Assembly: GCA_018333515.1 (NCBI GenBank) | Contig: JAGXSZ010000007.1 | Span: 1 to 64,000 of the forward strand | Length of the DNA: 64,000 nt | Direction: 5' to 3' | Source: Actinomycetota bacterium | Lineage (GTDB): Bacteria; Actinomycetota; Aquicultoria; Aquicultorales; Aquicultoraceae | Position numbers and translations under genes: made by a program | Shown here: positions 39,343 to 47,247 of the stretch, piece by piece | How positions within the stretch are numbered: the stretch's first letter is position 1 | Layout: each line of letters starts with the position of its first letter | The notes under the pieces: generated by a model | The model's input: the letters and a program-made list of their open reading frames with translations, nothing else | Databases searched by the model: none | Told to the model about the DNA's origin: nothing

Positions 39343-40392
39343 ATGTTTAGAGAAGACGAACTATTAATATTAATTGGTGCTGGCTGTAGTTGTGATGCTG
39401 GCATACCAGCCTCAAAGCAAATGATTGGTAACCTTGAGGGCTTAATTGATAATAATCATGAGTGGCAAGAGTTCTTCAAGATATACAACTATGTTAAGAG
39501 CGCTGTATTGTATGCAGATGGGATAGCTGGCAAGTTCTCAAATAATTTTGATATAGAAAGACTAGTTAATGTGCTCGGCGAGCTAGAGAAAAAGGAAAAC
39601 AGCATCATTTATCCCTTTATAGGTAGCTGGAACCCAAGGCTTTTGGAGATTGCAGGGCATGACTTGGAAATAGTCAACCGGTTTAAAAGAAAGATACTAG
39701 AGCAACTTAAAAGGTGGATATCTCTTGGTAACTATGGGACCGCTGATTACTACAAACGGTTTTTTGATTTACAAGCAGACTATAATTATTCGCTAAGAGT
39801 TTTCTCCCTAAATTATGATTTATGCTTTGAAAAAACAGCCCCCCAAGAAGGTAGCCTGGAGAGAGGTTTTGATAGTTCTAGGGTTTGGGATTGGAGAAGG
39901 TTTGAACCAAGGGATGAATACCAGCCTGGTATCTACTTATACAAGCTGCACGGGTCTATTGACTGGGAAAGAGATTTCGAGCAAGGCGATGTTTTGCGGT
40001 GGGTTGAAAACATCCCCGAGACACCTGATTTAATTTTTGGAACCGATTATAAAATGCAATATATCGACCCATTCCTATTCTTTGCTTATGAACTGAGAAA
40101 ATATTCCTTGGAATCTAAAGTGATTCTGACATTGGGCTATAGCTTCAGAGATGAACATATTAACGGCATTTTAAAACAAGCCCTAAGAAATAACATCACC
40201 CGAAAAGTCATCATTGTTTCGCCGGATGCCGAGGACATAAAAGATGAATTCCAGGTAACATTTCCTGGTGTGGGTAGTCAGCTCACTACAGTGTTAAAAA
40301 CTGCGAAAGAATTCCTTGACACCTTATCTGAAGACTTTTTTGCCAACATATCGGATGAGGTTGAGGAAACAGGGGAAGAAAGTAGTTTTTAA
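39343..40392 (+). CDS. SIR2-family NADase-like effector paired with Argonaute
   Basis: 349 residues from the ATG at 39343 (GAGGGAG upstream; a GTG at 39319 overlapping the Argonaute gene is less likely). NAD-site motifs are intact: LIGAGCSCDAGIPAS (residues 10-24), FSLNYD with N157, KLHGSIDW with H203, and TLGYSFRDEHI near 263-273. No APAZ domain is fused, unlike short SPARSA systems. In characterised systems, SIR2 partners of inactive Argonautes deplete NAD+ and cause abortive infection. Last gene of the element, 155 bp before attR. Confidence 0.88.
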   Translation: MFREDELLILIGAGCSCDAGIPASKQMIGNLEGLIDNNHEWQEFFKIYNYVKSAVLYADGIAGKFSNNFDIERLVNVLGELEKKENSIIYPFIGSWNPRLLEIAGHDLEIVNRFKRKILEQLKRWISLGNYGTADYYKRFFDLQADYNYSLRVFSLNYDLCFEKTAPQEGSLERGFDSSRVWDWRRFEPRDEYQPGIYLYKLHGSIDWERDFEQGDVLRWVENIPETPDLIFGTDYKMQYIDPFLFFAYELRKYSLESKVILTLGYSFRDEHINGILKQALRNNITRKVIIVSPDAEDIKDEFQVTFPGVGSQLTTVLKTAKEFLDTLSEDFFANISDEVEETGEESSF

Positions 40393-40529
40393 AAAGCCTT
40401 GGACTCTACTAGGGTCTAATAATTAATAGTATGCTTGGATTGAAGGGCAGGCGCACGCTGTTCTGACCTATATAATTTGAGCCAGCTCTTAGTTGGTTAA
40501 CAAAAGTATATAAGAATATCTGGGGGCGT

Positions 40530-40590
40530 AGTTCAAGAACGTTCGGTAGAGCGCCTGCCTTGCACGCAGGAGGTCATCGGTTCGAGCCCG
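40530..40590 (+). pseudogene. tRNA-like sequence at the right element junction
   Basis: GGGGGCGTAGTTC at 40522-40534 and GGTAGAGC further on vaguely mimic a tRNA 5' half in front of the perfect tRNA-Ala 3' repeat. The acceptor bases (GGGGGCG against ATCCTCC) fail to pair at two positions and the D loop is too long, so this is not a working tRNA. Confidence 0.5.
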
Positions 40591-40601
40591 TTATCCTCCA
40601 C
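40548..40601 (+). repeat. attR: 54-bp tRNA-Ala 3'-end repeat
   Basis: Perfect copy of 20749-20802, in the same orientation. It marks the right end of the 19.8-kb element. Confidence 0.9.
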
Positions 40602-41760
40602 AAGATCTCAGGATTAGTCGTTTTGGGCCATTTGGATATCATTTCAAATGGCTCTTTTAGCTGGTAGGAGACTATTTCACGGTTAGCTAACACCAGGTTC
40701 GAAGATACAATAGAGAGCAATTCCTTCTTCTCTTGAGCAGATTGTCCGCTAAGAAGTGCTGACGCGCAGAATTAGCTTGATTAAGCAGCCGTTCGATGAG
40801 TTCGAAGGTTTGTGTTTTGGTCTGAGCGAGGTGCTCATTTCCCACTAAAGGCCGAGCTTAATCACCTTATCCTAGAACTGTTCAGAAATGTCTTCCAAAG
40901 ACACTCCGGTAAGTATATGATTTAACAAAATGCTATGAAAGCGGTTGCTTTGGCTCAATCGTGCAAAAGGCCGGCGCTGAAGCTGTCTGCCAAGGGATTA
41001 ATCTTGAGGAACCATCCTATTAAGAATATTTTCAGAGACAAGTTTGTATTTCATTTATCAGTGGGGTGAAGTTTATGAAAGAGTTTATGAAAGTGGCTTC
41101 AATAATCTCGGCAGGATTGCTCATTATTGGAAGTTATGCAATTGCCGGTTGCGGACAAAAAGCTGAGGTGAAACCTGTCTCGGGAGAAAAAGTTTCTCAA
41201 ACTGAGTCGGATGAAGGCTACTCTGAGATTAAAGAAGAGAGCGTGGCCGTGTTACCGCTTGGCGAAAAAGGTCAAAACAAAAAATTTGAGACCGTTGCGG
41301 AGAAGGTTACTGCTACAGATAATCTGTCTTCCCCCGAGGCGACCGCACTGCTGCAAAAAGGTGAGCCCGGAGAAAGTCCTGAAAGCACGGGCGTGCCAGC
41401 CGAGGGTAATGAGTATCTATTAGTAACGCTTAAAGTTAGGAACATAGACTCAAAACCCCATGTAGTTGCCCCCTTAGAGCTTAAGCTCGAAAACAAAGAA
41501 GCAGAAGAATACGCGCGAGTAGTAACTAACGGCCGTGGCGGTCTTTATAATATGAATCCTATTGAGCCGGGGAAGGATGGTCTGGTGACTGCTGTTTATG
41601 AAGTTCCAAAAGATGAAGTCGACCTAGTCTTGACTTATCAGCCGTTTGATGATGAAGCTCTCGGTTTTGACGTTCGCTAAACCATTTAGTTAAAGATCAG
41701 ACAATCCTGAAAACCGAACTTGCACGCAGGAGGCCGTCGGTTCGAGCCCGTTATCCTCCA
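40602..41760. mobile_element. Second att-bounded segment (1.2 kb), decayed
   Basis: Lies between the 54-bp attR and a third, diverged tRNA-Ala 3' copy ending at 41760. Its only gene is the lipoprotein at 41075. It carries no integrase, so it is either a remnant of an earlier integrant or passive cargo. The stretch 40602-41065 shows nothing else. Confidence 0.55.
41075..41680 (+). CDS. DUF4352-like lipoprotein
   Basis: 201 residues from the ATG at 41075. The signal peptide ends in the lipobox AIAGCGQK, so Cys is probably lipidated. An acidic linker follows. The C-terminal beta domain (EYLLVTLKVRNIDSKPHVVAPLELKLEN, read in two parts around residues 110-140) resembles DUF4352/immunoprotective-extracellular domains. 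It ends with VYEVPKDEVDLVLTYQPF. It would face the outside of the membrane. Function unknown. Confidence 0.78.
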   Translation: MKEFMKVASIISAGLLIIGSYAIAGCGQKAEVKPVSGEKVSQTESDEGYSEIKEESVAVLPLGEKGQNKKFETVAEKVTATDNLSSPEATALLQKGEPGESPESTGVPAEGNEYLLVTLKVRNIDSKPHVVAPLELKLENKEAEEYARVVTNGRGGLYNMNPIEPGKDGLVTAVYEVPKDEVDLVLTYQPFDDEALGFDVR

Positions 41761-41790
41761 CCGATAAGCCCTGGTAGAAATGCTGGGGCT
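41719..41790 (+). repeat. Third, diverged tRNA-Ala att copy with element left-end flank
   Basis: Aligns to 20760-20831 over 72 bp with four mismatches, covering both the tRNA 3' end and the 30 bp that follow it inside the element's left end. It therefore looks like the left junction of a related, older element. Confidence 0.75.
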
Positions 41791-42281
41791 AATTGCGTTT
41801 TCGAGCCAGGCTGCATAGAGGCTCGATCCGGACGAGGAACTCAGATGTGGATACGAGGAATAGGCTTTGGGTGTCAGCGTTTATCCATCTAGGCAAATCG
41901 CACGCCCTTCTCTAGAAGGACATCAGATGACATTTATCATTATTTGAAAATATGTCCCCGCGAAACAGTTTATCCTTCTTGTTGGGGGGCATAGATTTTA
42001 AAAGTCTGTTACAGGATAAGGGAGATGATGAAATTGGCTACTGTGCGTCTAACAGAGGAACGAGATGCGTCGCCAGACGTAAAAGAGATATGTTCTGGTT
42101 GAGAAGGATTTAGCGGAATAGCACAAGATAGCATCACCAGTAAATCAGTTTCTAAATGAAGGCAGCAGGGTTAAACGATAAAGAAATAACGGAGCTACGG
42201 GGATTTCAGAATTAAGTTTTTGACGATAACTTGGAGTATAGTAAAATTACATTAGCGAAAAGAGCAAGGATTGGATGGGAA
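41791..42281. other. Degraded accessory DNA
   Basis: No intact gene. A 25-codon ORF behind GGGAGATG near 42024-42102 (MMKLATVRLTEERDASPDVK...) looks like the start of a truncated gene. The remainder shows only short stop-rich frames, as expected for an eroding island remnant. Confidence 0.4.
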
Positions 42282-42578
42282 ATGGTAGCAACCGTAAATG
42301 ATGCGCTAGAAATCATAAAGACACGGAAGAAATATTTGCACGATAGATACAAGGTTAAGGAAATTGCCGTCTTCGGCTCATTTGCGAAAGGTGAGCAAAG
42401 AAGAAGTAGCGATATTGACATACTCGTTGACTTCCACGAACTACCCGACCTTTTTGAGCTAATACGGCTTGAAGAATATCTGCGACGAATCTTGGGCCGT
42501 AGAGTGGATTTGGTCAGAAAGCCTGCGATAAGAAAAGAGTTAAAAGAGCGAATCTTAAACGAGGCGATCTATGCGTGA
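42282..42578 (+). CDS. mntA: MntA-like nucleotidyltransferase antitoxin
   Basis: 98 residues from the ATG at 42282. The minimal nucleotidyltransferase motif is GSFAKGEQRRSSDIDILVDF, with both Asp of the GSx10DxD pattern. In MntA-HepT systems it AMPylates and neutralises the HEPN RNase. Here the partner gene begins in the overlapping position (ATG 42571) but is cut short. A longer TTG start at 42231 is open but lacks a ribosome site. Confidence 0.85.
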   Translation: MVATVNDALEIIKTRKKYLHDRYKVKEIAVFGSFAKGEQRRSSDIDILVDFHELPDLFELIRLEEYLRRILGRRVDLVRKPAIRKELKERILNEAIYA

Positions 42579-42621
42579 TTATTCGCTCTATATCAAAGAT
42601 ATCCTGTGTTGTATGGGCTGA
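42571..42621 (+). pseudogene. hepT: Truncated HepT toxin (HEPN) start
   Basis: ATG at 42571 overlaps the mntA stop by 8 bp, the standard MntA-HepT coupling. It reads MRDYSLYIKDILCCMG then stop. The first dozen residues match HepT N-termini. The rest of the HEPN domain is missing, so the toxin is dead and the antitoxin orphaned. Confidence 0.75.
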
Positions 42622-42722
42622 GGCTGCTGGTTTACAAAGCCGGGGTGACCAGTAAAACCGAGCCGCTCCCGAGCGAGGAGTTTGTGAGCACACACGATTT
42701 CGACGAGCTGCCGGGGGATTGA
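42606..42722 (+). pseudogene. C-terminal fragment of an unknown host gene
   Basis: Open frame with no start reading YGLRLLVYKAGVTSKTEPLP and ending DFDELPGD. It is GC-rich like the core and directly abuts the hepT remnant, so the island's right deletion junction probably lies at about 42606-42615. Parent family not recognised. Confidence 0.45.
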
Positions 42723-42758
42723 AATTGATTAATTGGGCGAGCATGTTATTATGTTGAC

Positions 42759-42929
42759 ATGAGTTTATTTAAGAATTTGTTTGGCAAAAGCCGGCCCCCC
42801 GAGCAAGAGCTTGGCAGAAACGAGAAGTGCTGGTGTGGAAGTGACAAGAAATACAAGCACTGCCACTTCGAGAAAGACCAGAAGCGCTTAGCTGCGATAA
42901 GAGCCGGCCAGTGCGCATCCCGCCGCTGA
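42759..42929 (+). CDS. Small SEC-C motif protein
   Basis: 56 residues. [18 protein letters not shown] is a complete SEC-C zinc motif as found at the SecA C-terminus. The N-terminus [17 protein letters not shown] is short and basic. Stand-alone SEC-C proteins are common but of unclear function; it may be the tail of a lost larger gene. The 42930-43106 gap is empty. Confidence 0.75.
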   Translation: MSLFKNLFGKSRPPEQELGRNEKCWCGSDKKYKHCHFEKDQKRLAAIRAGQCASRR

Positions 42930-43106
42930 AGCAGGTAAAAATACGCGCGGTCGCGCGAGAACCCGAAAACCATACCGTCCCGTAAACACCGCGATGTCGT
43001 CAACCTGTTTTCTTCGTGATACCCCGCTAGGGCTTCTCAGCAGCGGTTGATCCGTTCGCCCAACACACCAAACGAACAGGAAAGAGGAGCCTGCCGTAGT
43101 TTGTCA

Positions 43107-43136
43107 TTGACCAAGCATACCCCGGCATGGTATAAA
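43107..43136 (+). promoter_or_regulatory. Sigma70-type promoter of the Fe-S/cytochrome b operon
   Basis: TTGACC at 43107-43112 and TATAAA at 43131-43136, 18-bp spacing. Expected transcription start is near 43143-43146, directly before the palindromic operator. Confidence 0.75.
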
Positions 43137-43146
43137 ATTCTATATT

Positions 43147-43162
43147 ATACCCCCAGGGGTAT
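43147..43162. promoter_or_regulatory. CsoR/CstR-like palindromic operator
   Basis: ATACCCCCAGGGGTAT, a G/C-tract palindrome of the type bound by CsoR-family repressors (copper, or persulfide-sensing CstR). It sits just after the -10 box, where a repressor would block transcription. A related site occurs at 63450-63465. Confidence 0.6.
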
Positions 43163-43185
43163 CTAGGGTGTGGAGGGAGAGCGTG

Positions 43186-44181
43186 ATGGAAGACATTTCA
43201 CGAAGGGATTTTATTAAGCGGACATTCGCGGCCGGAGCTACCGGCGCACTGGTATTATCGACCGGTAAAAACGGAATCGCCGAAGCGGGCACGCCGGACG
43301 GCAAGAGCTTCGGCACCTTTATCGATTTGACCAAGTGTGACGGCTGCGCGGGCAAGGTCACCCCGCTTTGCGTTAGCGCGTGCCGGATAAAAAACAACGG
43401 TCGGTTCCCCGACCCGAAGGAGCCGATTCCCGATAACTGGCCGACGGGGAAGAAAGAGGACTGGTCCAAAAAGAGGGAGATGACCGATAAGCTTACCCCG
43501 TACAACTGGACCTATGTGCAAACGGTAAAGGTCGAGGGCAAAGAGCTGAACGTACCCCGTCGCTGCATGCACTGCGATAATCCGCCCTGCGCCAATCTCT
43601 GTCCGTTCGGAGTCCAGGACAAGACGGCCGAAGGCGCGGTCGTCATCGATCACGATGGCTGTTTCGGTGGCGCTAAGTGCCGCGATGTCTGTCCTTGGGA
43701 TATCCCGCAGCGCCAAGCCGGCGTCGGTCTCTATATGAAAATCGCGCCCGGCCTTATCGGCGGCGGTGTTATGTATAAATGCGATTTGTGCATCGACCTT
43801 ATTCGAAAGGGCAAAAACCCGGCCTGTGTCGACGCATGTCCGAACGCCGCCGCGGTCTTCGGCGAAAAGGAAGAGGTGCGCGAGCTGGCGCAAGCGCGAG
43901 CCGGGGAGATCGGCGGCCACATCTACGGGGATAAAGAGAACGGCGGTACCTCGACCTTCTACGTCTCGCCGGTCTCGTTCGATAAGGTTCATGCGGCGAT
44001 CATGGCTGAGAAAGAAAAGGCCCCGAAACCGGAGCGCGTCGGCATCCCCGGCATGAAGCCGGGGGAGGAAAATTACCTCGATACCGGCAACGGGATGATT
44101 CTTAGCTACGCGGTCGCACCGGTAGCCGGCGCGCTCGCCGCGGGCGTCGCCGCTTATAGGGTTATGAAAGGAGAGAAATAG
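43186..44181 (+). CDS. Tat-exported 4[4Fe-4S] electron-transfer subunit (FdhB/HybA-like)
   Basis: 331 residues from the ATG at 43186 behind GGAGGGAG. The Tat signal is DISRRDFIKRTFAAG. Four ferredoxin-type Cys clusters are visible: CDGCAGKVTPLC, CMHCDNPPCANLC, CFGGAKCRDVC and CDLCIDLIRKGKNPACVDAC. A C-terminal membrane helix anchors it. It should pass electrons between a periplasmic-side oxidoreductase and the cytochrome b subunit encoded next. No molybdopterin subunit is nearby, so the substrate is unknown. Confidence 0.88.
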   Translation: MEDISRRDFIKRTFAAGATGALVLSTGKNGIAEAGTPDGKSFGTFIDLTKCDGCAGKVTPLCVSACRIKNNGRFPDPKEPIPDNWPTGKKEDWSKKREMTDKLTPYNWTYVQTVKVEGKELNVPRRCMHCDNPPCANLCPFGVQDKTAEGAVVIDHDGCFGGAKCRDVCPWDIPQRQAGVGLYMKIAPGLIGGGVMYKCDLCIDLIRKGKNPACVDACPNAAAVFGEKEEVRELAQARAGEIGGHIYGDKENGGTSTFYVSPVSFDKVHAAIMAEKEKAPKPERVGIPGMKPGEENYLDTGNGMILSYAVAPVAGALAAGVAAYRVMKGEK

Positions 44182-44925
44182 GTGAACATATCGATACCGC
44201 ACAAAAAGAGTCGCATCAAACGCCAGAGCTTGCACAATCGCATAGCCCACTGGCTGACGGCGTTCTCCACACTAACCCTAATATTTACGGGGTTTGGGCA
44301 GATGCCGATGTATCAACGCTACGGCCTCACCTCGGTCCCCGGTTTTGCCTGGGCGGGAGAGTATGCCGTGACCTTGGCCGCGCACTACATCGCCGGCGCG
44401 GTACTTATATTTGCGATTGTCTACCACATTACCTATATGGTGGCGCGCCGCGAGTTCGACATCTTGCCGCGCCGAGGTGACTTCAAGGAGTCGGTCGAGG
44501 TCATCGTCGCGATGGTGAAGCGATGCAAGGGGCCGGCATGCCACAAATACCTGGGCGAGCAGCGCCTGGCGTATGCTTTTATCGGCGGCAACTTGCTGTT
44601 GGCGACAATGACCGGCATTATTAAGGTCGTCAAAAATCTTCCCGGTGTCGACCTGTCGGCGGGAGCGATGTTGGCTGCCGCGACGTTGCATAATCTGGCG
44701 GCGGTCATGCTTGTTCTGGGGATAGCCGGCCACCTCGTCGCCTTTGCGTTCAAAGAAAACCGGGCGCTGCTCTCATCGATGTTCTCCGGCTGTGTCGACC
44801 TCGACTACGTAAAAGAGCGTCACGCGCACTGGTATAATGACCTCGTCGCCGAGCCGCATGTGCTGCGGCGCTCGATGTGCGCGGTGAAGAAGCGCTTTGG
44901 CGGGAAGGAGAAACGGGCTTCTTGA
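44182..44925 (+). CDS. Formate-dehydrogenase-type cytochrome b subunit
   Basis: 247 residues with four membrane helices. Haem-ligand candidates are His in LHNRIAHWLTAF, HYIAGAVLIFAIVYHI and LHNLAAVMLVLGIAGHL. The GTG start at 44182 directly follows the Fe-S subunit stop. It resembles FdnI/FdoI-type cytochrome b that delivers electrons to or takes them from quinone. The loop KRCKGPACHKYLGEQ is typical. Confidence 0.88.
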   Translation: MNISIPHKKSRIKRQSLHNRIAHWLTAFSTLTLIFTGFGQMPMYQRYGLTSVPGFAWAGEYAVTLAAHYIAGAVLIFAIVYHITYMVARREFDILPRRGDFKESVEVIVAMVKRCKGPACHKYLGEQRLAYAFIGGNLLLATMTGIIKVVKNLPGVDLSAGAMLAAATLHNLAAVMLVLGIAGHLVAFAFKENRALLSSMFSGCVDLDYVKERHAHWYNDLVAEPHVLRRSMCAVKKRFGGKEKRAS

Positions 44926-45008
44926 GCCGGCAGTATGTCCTTTAGCGGCCCGCCCATACGGTGTTGCGCGCAATCGCGCTCTTTCGGGGTTGACCGATAA
45001 TCCGAGGA

Positions 45009-46055
45009 TTACACGTTGAAGCGGAAATTGATGATATCCCCGTCTTTAACGACGTAGTCTTTGCCCTCGAGGCGCGCTTTGCCGGCCTCTTTGGCCTTGG
45101 GGATGCTCCCGTGCTCGACAAAGTCGTCGAAGGATACGACCTCCGCGCGGATAAACCCGCGCTCGATGTCGGAGTGGATTTTTCCGCCGGCCTGTGGCGC
45201 GAGCGAGCGCTTCTTTGCCGTCCATGCCCTGACCTCGTCCTCGCCGACGGTCAAGAAGGATATCAGGTTCGATAGAGCGTAAGCTTCGCGAATAAATTTG
45301 TTCTTGGCGGACTCGGCTATCCCCAGGCCTTCCAAGAACTCGGCCTGCTCCTCCTCGTCCATCCCGGCGATCTCCATCTCGATGGCTCCGCAAAAATCGA
45401 CCAGCGGCACGCCTTGGGCGGCGCAAGCCGTCGCTAGGGATTCAAGCTCCGCGCTTTCGGTCTCGCCGGTATTGGCGAGGACTAGAACCGGCTTCATGCT
45501 CAGGAGCTGAAAGCCCGACAGCAGTTTCTTTTCGGCTTCGCCCAGTTCGAGCGTGCGCAGGGGCCGCTCTTCCTCCAGCCATTCCTTGGCGCGCCTGAAC
45601 AGCTCGTATTCGGCGCCTTTGGCCCGCTCTTTGTCGAGGCGCTCGAGCTTCTTCTCAAGGACTATAAGGTCGAGCACGACGAGTTCCCCTAGAACCTGTT
45701 CGAATTCGGCGAGCGGGTCGGCGACCTCGGTAGCGTATGAGCTGTCGTTGAAGGCGCGCACCACGATAGCGAGGGTGTCGACCCCTTTGATGAGGTCGAT
45801 GGTTTGGGTGCCGCCGAGCGCGGCTCGCGAGCCCTCGTCGCCGCCGGGAACATCGACAAAAGCGATCTCCGCGAAGGTGGTTTTTTTCGGTTTATAGACG
45901 TTACTTAGGTGCGTTACGCGCTCGTCCGGCACCTTGATGACGGCAAGGTTCGCCTTTTTGGCCCCGAAGGAGCCCGTCTGTGCCGTCGAGCCCGTTATGG
46001 CATTGAATACCGTAGTCTTGCCGGCCCTGGACAGGCCGATGATTCCAACTTTCAT
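45009..46055 (-). CDS. ychF: YchF-type P-loop ATPase/GTPase
   Basis: 348 residues. G1 is GLSRAGKTTVFNAITG and G3 DVPGGD. The specificity motif is NTGE instead of NKxD, the change that makes YchF proteins favour ATP. The C-terminal TGS domain ends GDIINFRFNV. It binds ribosomes and has been linked to stress responses. Single-gene unit, GGAGG four bases before the ATG. Confidence 0.92.
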   Translation of the reverse strand: MKVGIIGLSRAGKTTVFNAITGSTAQTGSFGAKKANLAVIKVPDERVTHLSNVYKPKKTTFAEIAFVDVPGGDEGSRAALGGTQTIDLIKGVDTLAIVVRAFNDSSYATEVADPLAEFEQVLGELVVLDLIVLEKKLERLDKERAKGAEYELFRRAKEWLEEERPLRTLELGEAEKKLLSGFQLLSMKPVLVLANTGETESAELESLATACAAQGVPLVDFCGAIEMEIAGMDEEEQAEFLEGLGIAESAKNKFIREAYALSNLISFLTVGEDEVRAWTAKKRSLAPQAGGKIHSDIERGFIRAEVVSFDDFVEHGSIPKAKEAGKARLEGKDYVVKDGDIINFRFNV

Positions 46056-46256
46056 TTAACCTCCGAAGATGAAGAACCTTTTTACTATAGCGCAAAGTTT
46101 AGCTGCTCACAACCCTGATGTTCCGCGCCGGGCCTGTGCGTATCGCGGAAGAAGATCGGTCGCCGCAGCGAGCGGGCGCGGCGCCGGGGATTGATTATTG
46201 CGGGAGCCCGTGAATCAGTGTAAAATTAGCTTGTATACTATATTGGAGGTAAAAAA

Positions 46257-47096
46257 ATGAACAACTTTAGAACCTGGCTTCTTATGGGAACGCTCACGGT
46301 TCTTCTCGTCACAACCGGAAAGTTTATCGGCGGAAACTCGTTGATGCTGGTCATGCTCGTCTTCGCGATAGCGATGAACTTTTCGAGCTATTGGTGGAGC
46401 GACAAGATGGCCATCAAGATGACGCGCTCCCAACCGGTCACCGAGGCCGAAGCACCCGAACTCTACTCAATGATGCGCAATCTCTCACTACGGGCCGGCA
46501 TGCCGATGCCGCGTCTGTACAAGACGCCGTCACCGCAGCCGAACGCCTTCGCGACCGGCCGCAATGAGGAAAAAGCGGTAGTTGCCGTGACCGACGGCCT
46601 GTTGAGTTTGCTCTCGCGCGATGAGATCGAGGGCGTGCTCGCGCATGAGCTGGCCCACATAAAGAACCGGGACATTCTGGTAGGCTCGATGGCCGCGATG
46701 ATGGCCGGCGCGATCAGCGCTATCGCCAATGTCGCCCAGTGGAGTCTTATATTCGGCGGCGGAGACGACAGAGACAATCCGCTCGGTATCGTCGGGGTGC
46801 TGGTCACGGTTATCGTTATGCCGTTGGCGGCGATGGTGGTCCAGATGGCGATATCTCGTTCGCGGGAGTACGGCGCCGACGCCGCGGGCGCTAAGATTGC
46901 CGGGCGGCCTGATGGGCTCGTTAACGCGTTGCTCAAACTAGAGCGGGGCTCCCAGGCTATTCCTATGCAGGTAAACCCGGCGACGTCGCATATGTTTATC
47001 GTCAACCCGCTATCGGGGCGGAGCATGGCGGCGCTCTTCAGCACCCACCCACCCGTCCAGGAGCGGGTAGCGAGACTAAGGCAAAGAAAGCCGTAA
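46257..47096 (+). CDS. htpX: HtpX-type M48 membrane zinc metalloprotease
   Basis: 279 residues. Two N-terminal membrane helices, the zinc site HELAHIKNRD, two more helices, then the SREYGADAAGAKIAGRP segment supplying the third ligand. It degrades damaged membrane proteins. The ribosome site TTGGAGG precedes the ATG. Confidence 0.94.
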   Translation: MNNFRTWLLMGTLTVLLVTTGKFIGGNSLMLVMLVFAIAMNFSSYWWSDKMAIKMTRSQPVTEAEAPELYSMMRNLSLRAGMPMPRLYKTPSPQPNAFATGRNEEKAVVAVTDGLLSLLSRDEIEGVLAHELAHIKNRDILVGSMAAMMAGAISAIANVAQWSLIFGGGDDRDNPLGIVGVLVTVIVMPLAAMVVQMAISRSREYGADAAGAKIAGRPDGLVNALLKLERGSQAIPMQVNPATSHMFIVNPLSGRSMAALFSTHPPVQERVARLRQRKP

Positions 47097-47126
47097 GCGG
47101 CAGCTTGTCTCTATATAGCTAAGACA

Positions 47127-47162
47127 CGAGCCCCAGGCTTAGCCTGGGGTTCTCGCTTTTTA
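47127..47162 (+). terminator. Rho-independent terminator after htpX
   Basis: CGAG-CCCCAGGC and GCCTGGGG-CTCG form a long stem with a short loop, followed by a T run at 47157-47162. Confidence 0.9.
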
Positions 47163-47247
47163 AGAATAGAATCCCTATCATGAAGGGGCGAGGCTAATTT
47201 GCTTCGGTACGCACAAGGGAGCGGCTCTTTCAGGAGGACGTTTAAGT

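Larger units (their letters stand above)
20803..40601. mobile_element. 19.8-kb integrated accessory element at tRNA-Ala
   Basis: Bounded by the 54-bp att repeats. Base composition is visibly more AT-rich than the flanking core. Contents, left to right: DUF3800 protein, HNH endonuclease plus adenine methylase, RHH-like protein, RadC, large serine recombinase, zinc-finger protein, CHC2 protein, primase-helicase, a non-coding stretch with inverted repeats, XRE repressor, VCBS/SLH surface protein, membrane protein and Argonaute-SIR2. No capsid, terminase, relaxase or type IV secretion genes are seen. It therefore resembles a phage-satellite or integrative plasmid-like island rather than a full prophage or conjugative element. 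Confidence 0.85.

Noticed and set aside
34467-40392. Idea that the surface protein and the membrane protein belong to the Argonaute operon
   Set aside because: The surface protein has its own promoter and gaps of about 80-220 bp separate the genes; no shared pathway is visible.
40522-40601. Possible second functional tRNA-Ala at the right element junction
   Set aside because: The 5' acceptor strand does not pair at two positions and the D arm is malformed; only the 3' half is a true tRNA sequence.
20803-40601. Prophage or conjugative element
   Set aside because: No capsid, portal, terminase, tail, relaxase or type IV secretion genes were found.
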